The translations under genes were made by a program, and so were the position numbers. Positions 54,617 to 63,669 of a DNA stretch of 64,000 nucleotides are shown piece by piece. The DNA lies in assembly GCF_045055655.1 (NCBI RefSeq), contig NZ_JBANFI010000003.1, forward strand, positions 1 through 64,000. The letters run 5' to 3'. The number at the start of each line of letters is the position of its first letter. Position 1 is the first letter of the stretch. The DNA is from Marinospirillum alkalitolerans (lineage in GTDB: Bacteria > Pseudomonadota > Gammaproteobacteria > Pseudomonadales > Halomonadaceae). The notes under the pieces were generated by a model that made no database searches, had not been told where the DNA came from, and saw only the letters and a list, made by a program, of their open reading frames with translations.

Positions 54617-56155
54617 ATGCTCGATTTTTTCGCGCGTCCTTACTGGTTACTGATCTGGCCTTGTTTAGCCTGGTGGTTCCTGACCTGCTCGTCATCCCCA
54701 ACCCGCTGGCGGCTCCCTGCAGCCTTGGCACCGCGTCTACTGAAGGGCGGGGCGACCTCGGCCAAGCCACCCAGCTGGAGCCACGGCCTGGTGCCTCAAC
54801 GTCTTTTCACGGCCAGCTCTGCCTCTGCTGGGCATCGCTTATGGGCGCTGCTGACCAGCACACTGCTGACGCTGGCACTTGCAGGTGTCGGCTGGCTCCC
54901 TGGCGAACATTGGCAGCCTCGCGATCAGGCCCTGCTGCTGGTGATGCAAGAACTGAGTGATGAAGCCCATCTCAACACCAGCCAAAGGCGGATTCTGCCC
55001 TTGTTACAAAGCAGGCAGCAGGGTGAATCTGCCTTGATTGTCTTTACCGCTCAAGCGCATCTTGCCAGCCCCGCCACGCCAGATCATGCCGCCGTCATTC
55101 ATCTGTATAGCCTGCTGCATCCATCGGTGCTGCCCTCAGCCAGTCGTTCATCCTCTGGTGGATTAGAAGCTGCACTGCAACTGGCACACCAGCTCAGCGG
55201 TGAGCGGCCCGCAGACTGGCTGCTCACTAGCGCCAACGCCCCCACTGCGCATCAGCTGGATAGCCTCAACCTTTTGCCTCATGTGAGGCTGCATTGGCTC
55301 TTGGAGCACCAACCCAGCGCCGCACTCCTTGCCGCCGCGCCCGATCAAGTCCAGTTTTATGGTCCATCAAGCCTGCCAAGGCTCACAGCCCAGGATCGAC
55401 AGGATCGCCTGCTCCAAGGTGCCACCCTTTTTCAGGAACTCAGCCACTGGGCATTGCTGCTGGCGCTGTTGCTGATCGGCGCACGCTGGGCGCTCAGTCG
55501 TGGCCGCTTCACGCCTTGGCTTGTCTTGCTGCTCTGGCTGCCTATGGCGGAGATGAGCCAAGCTCAATCACGCTCACTCGCTGATCAAGAAGCCCAAGCG
55601 CATCAGCTGTATGCACAAGCCCAGTATGCCGCTGCCGCCAGCGCTTTTATCCAGCTGATCACCGCGCAGGACCCTGATCATCTCGCCGCTCAAACGCTCA
55701 GTCCCACTGCCCAGCGCTGGGCTTACAATGCAGGCACCAGTTGGCTGATGGCGGGAGAACCTGAGCAGGCACTACACTGGCTCAACAAAGCCCAAGAGCT
55801 GGATTTTTCACCCGTCTGCGCTCACAGCCAGCTAGCACAGCGACTGATCACCCATCCTTTAGAAGCCCCTGTCACATCCTTCGAGGCCGCCTTGACTCAG
55901 TGTTTTGGGGGCCACTCAGCCGAGCAACAAGCTGGACAAGGAGAAGGTGAGGGACAGGATTTTGCACAACACAGAGCAGCCGCACAAGACAGCGCCAGTA
56001 CAGGGAGCGAGACAGCAGCCTCAGCACGCTGGACCGCCAGCCGCCGCTCAAGCAGCAGCCCACTGGATGAAGCTGGGCAGCAGCGTCTTGATCAGCTAGA
56101 AAGCGACCCTTGGCGTTTACTGCGTCATTTGTTTCGCGAGGAGTCAGCACCATGA
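54617..56155 (+). CDS. BatB/BatC-like protein: degenerate VWA plus TPR region
   Basis: A 512-residue protein. Helices lie near residues 8-28 and 75-95, then a VWA-like domain in which the DxSxS metal motif is missing (LLLVMQELSDEAHLNTSQRR where BatB has D-x-S-x-S). Further helices occur around residues 285-320. The C-terminal third has TPR-type repeats (AHQLYAQAQYAAAASAFIQLI, AYNAGTSWLMAGEPEQALHWL) and ends in a low-complexity Gln/Ser/Ala-rich tail (residues about 430-490). Start at 54617 has a GAGG site. It fuses the roles of BatB and BatC; the metal site is probably lost. Confidence 0.82.
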   Translation: MLDFFARPYWLLIWPCLAWWFLTCSSSPTRWRLPAALAPRLLKGGATSAKPPSWSHGLVPQRLFTASSASAGHRLWALLTSTLLTLALAGVGWLPGEHWQPRDQALLLVMQELSDEAHLNTSQRRILPLLQSRQQGESALIVFTAQAHLASPATPDHAAVIHLYSLLHPSVLPSASRSSSGGLEAALQLAHQLSGERPADWLLTSANAPTAHQLDSLNLLPHVRLHWLLEHQPSAALLAAAPDQVQFYGPSSLPRLTAQDRQDRLLQGATLFQELSHWALLLALLLIGARWALSRGRFTPWLVLLLWLPMAEMSQAQSRSLADQEAQAHQLYAQAQYAAAASAFIQLITAQDPDHLAAQTLSPTAQRWAYNAGTSWLMAGEPEQALHWLNKAQELDFSPVCAHSQLAQRLITHPLEAPVTSFEAALTQCFGGHSAEQQAGQGEGEGQDFAQHRAAAQDSASTGSETAASARWTASRRSSSSPLDEAGQQRLDQLESDPWRLLRHLFREESAP

Positions 56156-57564
56156 GCCTTTCACGACTGCTGACACTCTGCTTCGCCCTGCTATGGATCT
56201 CGCCTAGCTGGGCACTGAGCCTGCAATTGAGTCAAGCACAGATCACTGCAGGGAGTCGGCTGACACTACAACTTGAACTGAGCAGCTCCAGTGAACAGCC
56301 ACCCAACTGGCAGCTGCCCGCCGCCTGGCAAACCCACTTCACGCTGATTGAGCAGCAGCACCAAGGCGTCATCAGCCCGCGCGGGGAATGGATACATCGT
56401 TGGGAAGTCCTGCTTGAACATCGCCAAGCGGCCAGTATTGAACGCCAGCTGCGCCTACCACCCATCCAGATTCAAGGCCAACGCAGCAGCGAGGTTCAGC
56501 TGCGTATCCTGCCCGCGCATCCCAGTCGTGCTGCTGCACAACAACGCGCCCGAGCCGCTCAGACTGAACCAGTGATGATCGAGCAGCAGGTTGAAACGCG
56601 TCTCGCCTATCCACAACAAACGCTGATCTATGAGCTGATCATCCGCTATCAGGGTCAGCCTCAGCGCCCTCGCCTGAGCCAGCTCGATCTTCATAACGCC
56701 ACAGGACGAGATTGGGGACAAGGCCGCGAGCAATCCATTCGCCAGCAAGGCAGCCTATGGGAAGAAGCCCGCTGGCTGGCCTTGATCCATCTGGAAGACC
56801 AACCCGCGCAGATTGGCGAGCGCTATTTCTCGACGCATCTCTATTGGCCAGGTGCCAGCACAGAACGCCTCGTTGAAGTTGAGGCCGAACCGATCCATAT
56901 TCAGCTGCGGCCCTATCCCAGTCAATGGCCAGCTGAGCAACCCTGGCTGGTCGCCAAGCAGGTCGTACTCAGCGCACGCTGGATTGATCCCCCCGCCGAG
57001 CTGGCACCAGGCCAAGCGGTTGAATTAGAAATTCTGCTGCAAGCGGAAGGACAAATTGCGGCACGCTTGCCTGAGTTCGATCCACAGGATTTAGCTGCCT
57101 TGCCGGCACAGGTGCAAAGAATCAGCAGCGAAAGGCGCAATGCTCAGCTCAGGCGAGGACGCACACCGGCCCTGCTGGGGGAGCTGCGTCAGCGCTTTCT
57201 GATCACGCCTGAACGCAGACTGGAGCTACCAGAACTGGCCGTCTACTGGTGGGATAGTGAGCAGCACCAGCTCCAAGTCGCGCTGAGCCAGCCTGAGCCA
57301 TTACAACTGAATCACGCTCGCGCGCAGACCACAACTGAACTTGAACAGGCCAGCGGTGCAGCCCTGCTGGAAGAATGGCAGCAGCTGGCCAGTGCCGAGA
57401 TTGAACGCCTGAGCCATCTCCAATCCAACAGCCAGTTTTGGCTTGTTGGCTGGTTTGCACTGCTGCTTGGTGCCGCGCTGAGCTGGCGTTATTTCTGGCC
57501 TGCCACACGGCCCTTGCCGGAACTCAACGCCACAGCGGAGCGATCTCAGCCACCTCAACCTTGA
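56152..57564 (+). CDS. batD: BatD-like periplasmic/membrane protein
   Basis: A 470-residue protein with a clear signal peptide (RLLTLCFALLWISPSWA, cleavage after Ala near residue 22), a long periplasmic beta-rich region (LSLQLSQAQITAGSRLTLQLE, QVETRLAYPQQTLIYELIIRYQG) and a C-terminal membrane helix (FWLVGWFALLLGAALSWRYF) before a short cytosolic tail. This is the BatD (oxygen tolerance) pattern. Its ATG overlaps the preceding stop in ATGA, with GAGGAG just upstream. It closes the operon; what the Bat complex does is not known in detail. Confidence 0.86.
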   Translation: MSLSRLLTLCFALLWISPSWALSLQLSQAQITAGSRLTLQLELSSSSEQPPNWQLPAAWQTHFTLIEQQHQGVISPRGEWIHRWEVLLEHRQAASIERQLRLPPIQIQGQRSSEVQLRILPAHPSRAAAQQRARAAQTEPVMIEQQVETRLAYPQQTLIYELIIRYQGQPQRPRLSQLDLHNATGRDWGQGREQSIRQQGSLWEEARWLALIHLEDQPAQIGERYFSTHLYWPGASTERLVEVEAEPIHIQLRPYPSQWPAEQPWLVAKQVVLSARWIDPPAELAPGQAVELEILLQAEGQIAARLPEFDPQDLAALPAQVQRISSERRNAQLRRGRTPALLGELRQRFLITPERRLELPELAVYWWDSEQHQLQVALSQPEPLQLNHARAQTTTELEQASGAALLEEWQQLASAEIERLSHLQSNSQFWLVGWFALLLGAALSWRYFWPATRPLPELNATAERSQPPQP

Positions 57565-57624
57565 GTCGGCATCCTCGATAGAGTGAAGTATCAGCGCTCT
57601 GTTTGGCTGGTGGCCATGAGGCAA

Positions 57625-57639
57625 CCTCTGATTCACTAC
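57625..57639. repeat. End fragment of the MITE-like repeat
   Basis: CCTCTGATTCACTAC matches the complement of the right end of the element at 39194 over 15 bases. It spans the end of the fic gene, whose TAG stop codon lies inside it. Confidence 0.55.
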
Positions 57640-58241
57640 AAGTGCTCAGTTTTAAATTCACTATAGCCTTCATAGTAATAGCTAACATCGATGCCTTTCA
57701 TGAACAAGGCACGATCATGAATTTGATCTGTCAGCGCCTGTTTTAATAGCACTTTAATTTCGACATCTTTAACTGGGCTGCGCTGCATCGCTGAGAGGTA
57801 GTCTTCCTTATCAACCTGATTCCAATCGATGACCTGCTGAATTTCCTTTTTGAGTAACAAATCCAACCAGATACGGGTCGCACGGCCGTTGCCTTCACGG
57901 AAGGGGTGGGCAATATTCATTTCGACATATTTTTCGATAATCTGATCGAAAGTACGCTGCGGCATAGCATCAATGTGCTGCAAGGACACTTCAAGATACA
58001 TCAAAGGGGCAAAACGAAAATTGCCTTTCGCAATATTGACATCGCGCATCTGGCCAGCAAATTCATAAATCGAATCAAAGAGATAAGCATGGATAAAAGC
58101 CAGGCCAGCAAAAGTGCCGACCTCAGCCTTCTCTATATCTCCAGAATCAAAAAGCTGTCGAGCTTTTTGCTTGCTGATTTTTTCTTCTAATTTTGCCAGT
58201 TCGACTTGATCAGTCACATGGAGTTTATTTTTTAACACCAT
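57636..58241 (-). CDS. Class III Fic-domain AMP transferase
   Basis: A 201-residue Fic protein. The catalytic motif HPFREGNGR lies at 112-120 and the flap region at about 60-85. The C-terminus carries SYYYEG (187-192), the inhibitory [S/T]xxxE[G/N] helix that places the glutamate in the ATP site; C-terminal location defines class III, as in Neisseria NmFic, whose known targets include gyrase and whose inhibitory helix is autoAMPylated on Tyr. An antitoxin gene is therefore not required, and none is seen. It looks more AT-rich than its neighbours and sits between the Bat operon and trmA, suggesting acquisition. Targets here are unknown. Confidence 0.9.
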   Translation of the reverse strand: MVLKNKLHVTDQVELAKLEEKISKQKARQLFDSGDIEKAEVGTFAGLAFIHAYLFDSIYEFAGQMRDVNIAKGNFRFAPLMYLEVSLQHIDAMPQRTFDQIIEKYVEMNIAHPFREGNGRATRIWLDLLLKKEIQQVIDWNQVDKEDYLSAMQRSPVKDVEIKVLLKQALTDQIHDRALFMKGIDVSYYYEGYSEFKTEHL

Positions 58242-58315
58242 AGCATTTTCAACCCTTTGTCAAAATATCGCTTGATCACATTGGCTATCCAGCGCTGGCC
58301 ATCGCTCTCGCCACC

Positions 58316-59428
58316 TCAACGCCTGACGAGATAAACCCCCGCTTCGATATGATCGGTATAGGGGAATTGATCAAAAAAGGCACAGCGTTCTAAGCGGTGC
58401 GTCTTGGTCAGCTCGGCGAGATTGTCAGCCAACGTCTGGGGGTTGCACGAGATATACACAATGCGCTCATAGCCCTGCACCTGTGCCAGCGTCGCTGCAT
58501 CCAGCCCAGCCCGTGGGGGGTCCACCAACACGGTCGAGAAATCATAATCAGCCACTGCCAAACGTGCCGCCAAGGAAGAATCAGGATCGGCAAGAGCGGC
58601 GGCCAGTTCTTCAGCCGAGGCCCGTGCCACCAGCACGTTATCGATCTGATTCGCAGCGATATTCACCTGCGCCGCGCCAACAGAGGTGCGACTGATCTCT
58701 GTCCCTAAAACGCGGCGAAACTGCCGCGCCAGCGCCAGCGTAAAGTTGCCATTGCCACAATAGAGTTCAAGCAGATCACGCTCTTGGCTGCCTTGCGTGA
58801 CTTGCAAGGCCCACTCCAGCATGGATTGACAGATCGCTGGATTTGGCTGGGTAAAACTGCCTTCGATCTGCTGATAGATCAGCTCACGACCGGCCACATG
58901 CAGGCGCTCCATCACATGATCACGCACCAGCACCTTCTTTTGCTTGCGCGCACGACCAATGATCTCGATCTGCAACTCTTGCTGTAACGCCCGAGCTGCC
59001 AGCTCCCAAGCCTCATCGAGCTGGCGATGATAGATCAAGGTCACCAGCATCTCACCAGACAGGGTGTTTAAAAACTCAACCTGAAACAGGCGGTGGCGCA
59101 GCACTGGCTGATCCTTGATCGCGGCCAGCAGGCGCGGCATCAGCGCATTAATCGCTTCACTGGCAATTGGGTAGCTGTCCATGCGGACGATACGTCGATC
59201 CTTTTTAGGATCTTCACCTACCTCAAACATCGCATAAAAAAGATCATCACCCTCATGCCAAATACGAAACTCGGTACGATAGCGGTAATGGCTCACTGGC
59301 GAAGGAAAGAGATCAAGCGACGCTGCAGCCTCCTGAAACGGGGCCAGCAAATCCGTCAAACGCTGCGCCTTGGCAGCAAAAAGTGACGCGTAAAGCTCAG
59401 GCTGCACCTGAGGAAGACTAGAAGACAT
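58316..59428 (-). CDS. trmA: tRNA (uracil-5-)-methyltransferase TrmA
   Basis: A 370-residue SAM-dependent enzyme forming m5U54 in the tRNA T loop. Visible: the N-terminal RNA-binding part (VSHYRYRTEFRIWH), the QPNPAICQSMLEWAL block, SAM-binding LLELYCGNGNFTLALA, the DPPRAGLD motif and catalytic Cys in ERIVYISCNPQTLADNL. It lacks the iron-sulfur cysteines of RlmD, supporting TrmA. It follows murI after six bases on the same strand. Confidence 0.95.
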   Translation of the reverse strand: MSSSLPQVQPELYASLFAAKAQRLTDLLAPFQEAAASLDLFPSPVSHYRYRTEFRIWHEGDDLFYAMFEVGEDPKKDRRIVRMDSYPIASEAINALMPRLLAAIKDQPVLRHRLFQVEFLNTLSGEMLVTLIYHRQLDEAWELAARALQQELQIEIIGRARKQKKVLVRDHVMERLHVAGRELIYQQIEGSFTQPNPAICQSMLEWALQVTQGSQERDLLELYCGNGNFTLALARQFRRVLGTEISRTSVGAAQVNIAANQIDNVLVARASAEELAAALADPDSSLAARLAVADYDFSTVLVDPPRAGLDAATLAQVQGYERIVYISCNPQTLADNLAELTKTHRLERCAFFDQFPYTDHIEAGVYLVRR

Positions 59429-59434
59429 GCATCT

Positions 59435-60322
59435 TTATCCTTCGCAAGAAAACAGAGAAACAGGCGGCACAGGTGCCACCAAAGAGTGAGAGAGAGGAGC
59501 CGCCTCAAGCGTCCTGATTAACTGGGGATCAGGCTGTAAACCCCGCCGTGCGAGCGAAACAGGCAGACGACTGTTTGGCGCTAAGGGCGCGGTCATCCAA
59601 GTGGGAATCACCGACTGCGGCACCAGTGTAGTTTGGCACGCCAGAGGCTCCAGCAAATGCAAGACTCGACGAGCGATGGCCGCACCGGAATCGATCCACT
59701 GCCATTCACGCCCAACCTGCCGCGCCACCTGATCCAACTCAGGCTGGAGCAAGGGAAAGTGCGTACAGCCCAGCACCAGTGTATCCAAGCGCGGATAGGC
59801 CAATAGCGGCGAGAGCACCGCCAGCAGATCAGCCTGTGCAACGGGTTGACCGGCCAGCTGCTGCTCGGCCAGTTCAACCAGCGCCGAAGCCCCCACCTTG
59901 ATCACCTCACAATCAGCAGCGAATTGATCGATCAGCTGCTGCGTATAGGGGCGCTCGATTGTGCCTTGTGTTGCCAAGAGGCCGATCACTCCCGTACGCG
60001 TCATCGCCGCGGCTGGCTTAATCGCTGGCACCACACCCACCACCGGGAAAGGATAACGCTGTCGCAGCTGATCGAGCACCAGCGTGCTGGCCGTGTTGCA
60101 GGCGATCACCAGAAGAGCGGGTTGCACCTGCTCCACTAGGGGGGCAATCACCGCCAGTATCCGCTCAGTCAGCCACTGCGAATCCTTGGTACCATAAGGA
60201 AAGGCCGCGTTATCACAGGCGTAGACCAATCCCTGATCCGGCAGGCGCTCGCGCAGGGCTTGAATAATCGACAGGCCCCCGACACCAGAATCAAAAACCA
60301 GAACAGGCTGGGCGCAATGCAT
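59435..60322 (-). CDS. murI: Glutamate racemase MurI
   Basis: A 295-residue cofactor-free racemase giving D-glutamate for peptidoglycan. FDSGVGGLSI with the first acidic residue, catalytic Cys in LVIACNTASTLVL and second Cys in TLVLGCTHFPLL are present. Its ATG overlaps the parC stop in TAATG, so the two are cotranscribed and probably translationally coupled. The C-terminal 40 residues are longer than in many MurI proteins and show no known domain. Confidence 0.94.
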   Translation of the reverse strand: MHCAQPVLVFDSGVGGLSIIQALRERLPDQGLVYACDNAAFPYGTKDSQWLTERILAVIAPLVEQVQPALLVIACNTASTLVLDQLRQRYPFPVVGVVPAIKPAAAMTRTGVIGLLATQGTIERPYTQQLIDQFAADCEVIKVGASALVELAEQQLAGQPVAQADLLAVLSPLLAYPRLDTLVLGCTHFPLLQPELDQVARQVGREWQWIDSGAAIARRVLHLLEPLACQTTLVPQSVIPTWMTAPLAPNSRLPVSLARRGLQPDPQLIRTLEAAPLSHSLVAPVPPVSLFSCEG

Positions 60323-62586
60323 TAGTCAGCCTCAACAAACAAGGCATCCACCTTCTGGAAACCGCGCGGCAGCTTTGTACCACGACGACCTCGCTCTCCC
60401 AGATAGTGTTCTAGATCTGTCGGCTTAAGCGTCAGCACTCGCTGACCACAACGCACCTTCAACGGCTGATCTGCGGCCAGCACCACCAAGGATTTGACAA
60501 ACTCCTCACGGTTGGTGGCCCGACGTGTTGGGATATCAAGCATCTTATTGCCCTTACCCTTGCTCAACTGAGGCAGATCCGTAATCGGGAAGAGCAGCAG
60601 ACGGCCTTCATTTGAAACCAGCGCCACCTTCAGCTGCTCTAAAGGCAATTCAGGCAGCAGCACAGGAGACAGCACCTCTGTCCCTGCCGGTAGCGTAAGT
60701 AGACCCTTACCGGCTTTGTTTTTACTCTGCATCTCGGCCAGTGAGGTGATAAAACCATAGCCCGCATCTGAGGCCACCAGCGTCAGCTGTGAGTCCTGCC
60801 CAATCAACAAGCCACGGAATTCAGCTCCAGCAGGCGGTTGTAAACGACTGGTCAAGGGCTCGCCTTGCCCACGCGCGGAAGGCAGAGTATGGGCGGCAAG
60901 GCTATAGCTGCGACCTTGATCATCCATCAACACCAGCTGCTGATTGGTTTTGCCACGTGCGGCCAATAAAAAGCCATCGCCACTCTTATAGCTCAAACCC
61001 TCGGGGTCGATATCATGGCCCTTGGCCGCACGAATCCAGCCCTTTTGCGAGACCACTACGGTAATCGGATCAGCACCCAGCAGCTCAATTTCACTCAAAG
61101 CTTTGGCCTCGGGTGCTTGACTAACCAGCGCAGAGCGGCGGCCATCACCAAAGGCGGCGGCCGCTTCACGCAGCTCATCACCAATCAAGGCATCCAGTGC
61201 TTCTGGGCGCTTTAGCCATTGCATCAACTGGTCTCGCTCCTGACCCAGCTGGTTTTGCTCAGCACGCAGTTTTTCTTCTTCCAAGCGTGCCAATTGGCGC
61301 AGTTTTAAATCCAACACCGCATTGGCTTGGCGCTCAGATAAACCCAGCTGACGCATCAACACCTGCTGTGGATGATCTTCTTCGCGGATAATGCGGATCA
61401 CTTCATCGATCTGCAGGTAGGCCAGCAAAAAGCCCGCCAACAGATGCAGGCGCTCTTCGACTTTATTCAGACGATGCTCGATACGCCGCGTCACGGTATG
61501 GCGACGAAACTTCAGCCACTCACCCAGCATCTGATGCAGGGGTTTGACCTGAGGACGTCCATCTAGACCGATCACATTCATATTGACGCGATGATTCTTT
61601 TCAAGATCCGTGGTGGCAAACAGATGGGCCATCAAAGGCTCAACATCAATACGCTGCGAGCGCGGCACTAAAACCAAGCGCACTGGGTTTTCATGATCGG
61701 ATTCATCACGCAGATCCGCCAACCAAGGGAGTTTTTTGGCTTGCATCTGCGCCGCGATCTGCTCCAACACCTTACTGGGCGAAACTTGATAAGGCAGTGC
61801 CTGAATCACGATCTCGCCTTCTTCAAGCTGGTAAACCGCACGGCTTTTCACGCTGCCACGACCAGTACGATACATCTGACGCATTTCAGCCGCAGGTGTG
61901 ACGATCTGCGCCCCTGTCGGGAAATCTGGCCCTTGTACATAACGCAGCAGATCTTCTGTTGTGGCCTCAGGCTGCTGCAGCAGATGCAAAGTGGCTTGCA
62001 CTATCTCATGCACATTATGTGGCGGGATATCCGTTGCCATACCCACGGCAATACCACTGCCTCCGTTGAGCAGCACATGTGGCAAGCGCGCTGGCAATAC
62101 CTTGGGCTCCATCAGCGAGCCATCAAAGTTAGCCACCCAATCCACCGTGCCCTGCCCAAGCTCCTTCAGCAGCAGCTCAGAAAAACGTGCCAAGCGGGAT
62201 TCGGTATAACGCATCGCGGCAAAGGACTTAGGATCATCTGGGCTGCCCCAGTTGCCCTGTCCATCGACTAAGGGATAGCGATAGCTGAATGGTTGAGCCA
62301 TCAGCACCATAGCTTCATAGCAGGCTGAATCGCCATGGGGATGAAACTTACCCAGTACATCCCCCACCGTTCGAGCCGATTTTTTATACTTGGCCTGGGC
62401 CGATAGCCCCAACTCACTCATGGCGTAGACGATGCGTCTTTGCACTGGCTTCATACCATCGCCAATATGGGGTAAGGCGCGATCTAAAATCACATACATC
62501 GAGTAATCGAGGTAGGCCTTCTCGGTGTACTGGCTCAGGCTTTGGCGTTCGAACTGATCGTCAAGGCGATCAATCACATCTGTCAT
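60322..62586 (-). CDS. parC: DNA topoisomerase IV subunit A ParC
   Basis: A 754-residue type IIA topoisomerase subunit that decatenates sister chromosomes with ParE. N-terminal YTEKAYLDYSMYVILDRALP, the catalytic Tyr region FAAMRYTESRLARFSE and the quinolone-site region GKFHPHGDSACYEAMVLMAQPF are visible, with a C-terminal beta-pinwheel of reduced size. The start at 62586 has AAGGA nine bases upstream; a longer frame start at 62604 would read through that site. A fragment of the MITE-like repeat lies just before it. parE lies 1.1 kb upstream with a NERD gene between, in opposite orientation. Confidence 0.96.
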   Translation of the reverse strand: MTDVIDRLDDQFERQSLSQYTEKAYLDYSMYVILDRALPHIGDGMKPVQRRIVYAMSELGLSAQAKYKKSARTVGDVLGKFHPHGDSACYEAMVLMAQPFSYRYPLVDGQGNWGSPDDPKSFAAMRYTESRLARFSELLLKELGQGTVDWVANFDGSLMEPKVLPARLPHVLLNGGSGIAVGMATDIPPHNVHEIVQATLHLLQQPEATTEDLLRYVQGPDFPTGAQIVTPAAEMRQMYRTGRGSVKSRAVYQLEEGEIVIQALPYQVSPSKVLEQIAAQMQAKKLPWLADLRDESDHENPVRLVLVPRSQRIDVEPLMAHLFATTDLEKNHRVNMNVIGLDGRPQVKPLHQMLGEWLKFRRHTVTRRIEHRLNKVEERLHLLAGFLLAYLQIDEVIRIIREEDHPQQVLMRQLGLSERQANAVLDLKLRQLARLEEEKLRAEQNQLGQERDQLMQWLKRPEALDALIGDELREAAAAFGDGRRSALVSQAPEAKALSEIELLGADPITVVVSQKGWIRAAKGHDIDPEGLSYKSGDGFLLAARGKTNQQLVLMDDQGRSYSLAAHTLPSARGQGEPLTSRLQPPAGAEFRGLLIGQDSQLTLVASDAGYGFITSLAEMQSKNKAGKGLLTLPAGTEVLSPVLLPELPLEQLKVALVSNEGRLLLFPITDLPQLSKGKGNKMLDIPTRRATNREEFVKSLVVLAADQPLKVRCGQRVLTLKPTDLEHYLGERGRRGTKLPRGFQKVDALFVEAD

Positions 62587-62611
62587 GAAAAACCATCCTT
62601 TCAATGGATCT

Positions 62612-62623
62612 TGAATCAGAGGC
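62612..62623. repeat. Short fragment of the MITE-like repeat end
   Basis: TGAATCAGAGGC matches 12 bases of the right end of the element at 39194, in the parC leader. At this length chance cannot be fully excluded. Confidence 0.35.
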
Positions 62624-62732
62624 TAGTGTAACGTGAAGCCCCTGCTGGATAAACTTTGTTTCGCTGTGTCAATGCCGCTATACCTGCCCTGAGACGCTGG
62701 TTATAATCCAAGGCCATCAAGGGAGAGCAGCG

Positions 62733-63542
62733 ATGATTTTAAAAGACTACATCCACCGGCCTGATGCCGATCCTCGCTCAGAAGAAACCTGTGCTGAGGC
62801 CGCCACCCGCCTACGTAACGCCTTCAAAAACAATGAAGATGTGCTGGTACTGAATGATATCCGCTTGCCGATGGATGAAGAACGCACGCTGAATATTGAT
62901 CATATTGTCATTCATAGCTATGGCATTACGCTGATCAACAGCCGCACCATTTATGGCAAGATCGAAGTCAACTATCGTGGCGAATGGAGCCGTAACATTA
63001 AAGGCCGTGAAGTCGCGATGCAAAACCCGATCGAGATGTTCAAATATGTCAGCCGCAATCTGCGTGAGATGCTGACACAACAGATCGATGCTCTGCTCAC
63101 TCGCGCCAAAGGCAGCCAAAAAACCTTTGAAAACATGCCGATTGATGTGCTGTTTATTCAAGCCATCAAAAGCAGCATTATTGGCACCGGCATCAACCAA
63201 TCCAACATCATCTTTGTTGAAGCACTGACACAGAGCATCAACCGTACATTTAGTGCTTATAAAAAGCGCGAATTTCAGATGTACGGCGGGCTGGATACCT
63301 TCAAGATTTCCAGCTCAGATATGTATGCCATCGCAGATTGCATTCAGGGCAATGAGATCGATCGCAGCACCTATCCTAATGTGGATGAGGTCGTCAAACC
63401 TGGTGCCGAAAGTGCTCCTGCTGCTACAGGACGCCGTGGAATAGTGCGCGCCCACAGTACTTTGCCGGTGAAGATTATCAAGGCGCGCGATATCAAACCC
63501 AGTCGACGCCAATCGATGCCATCCGCTTCTGAAAGCGAGTAA
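62733..63542 (+). CDS. NERD-domain protein
   Basis: A 269-residue protein with an N-terminal nuclease-related (NERD) domain: TRLRNAFKNNEDVLVLNDIRL, then IDHIVIHSYGITLINSRTIYGKIEV and an NPIEMFKYVSRNLREML helix, the usual D-x-[I/V]-x-[I/V] core of restriction-endonuclease-like folds. The central part (residues 120-215) is uncharacterised; the last 55 residues are basic, Ser/Pro-rich and probably disordered. No membrane segment. GGGAGAG stands upstream of the ATG. It is the only plus-strand gene among parE, parC, murI and trmA. Function unknown. Confidence 0.75.
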   Translation: MILKDYIHRPDADPRSEETCAEAATRLRNAFKNNEDVLVLNDIRLPMDEERTLNIDHIVIHSYGITLINSRTIYGKIEVNYRGEWSRNIKGREVAMQNPIEMFKYVSRNLREMLTQQIDALLTRAKGSQKTFENMPIDVLFIQAIKSSIIGTGINQSNIIFVEALTQSINRTFSAYKKREFQMYGGLDTFKISSSDMYAIADCIQGNEIDRSTYPNVDEVVKPGAESAPAATGRRGIVRAHSTLPVKIIKARDIKPSRRQSMPSASESE

Positions 63543-63596
63543 TCCCGCCATTGGCCTGAGCGCAAGCATCTCCTGAGCACCCAGCATCAGGCTTTC

Positions 63597-63628
63597 AGCC
63601 ACCCCAAGCAGGGTGGCTTGGTTTCTAT
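63597..63628 (+). terminator. Terminator of the NERD gene
   Basis: AGCCACCC pairs perfectly with GGGTGGCT around six bases and is followed by a T-rich TTGGTTTCT, 55 bases past the stop codon. Confidence 0.65.
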
Positions 63629-63632
63629 TAAA

Positions 63633-63666
63633 AACTTTTGATCAACGTCATGAGAGCAGGTCAGGC
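63633..63666. repeat. Left-end fragment of the MITE-like repeat
   Basis: 34 bases matching the left end of the element at 39194 at 29 positions (core TTGATCAACGTCA, GCAGGTCAGGC). It lies directly after the parE stop codon. Confidence 0.6.
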
Positions 63667-63669
63667 TTC

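Noticed and set aside
57636..58241. Fic/antitoxin toxin-antitoxin pair
   Set aside because: The inhibitory helix is within the protein (class III), and no small antitoxin ORF lies beside it.
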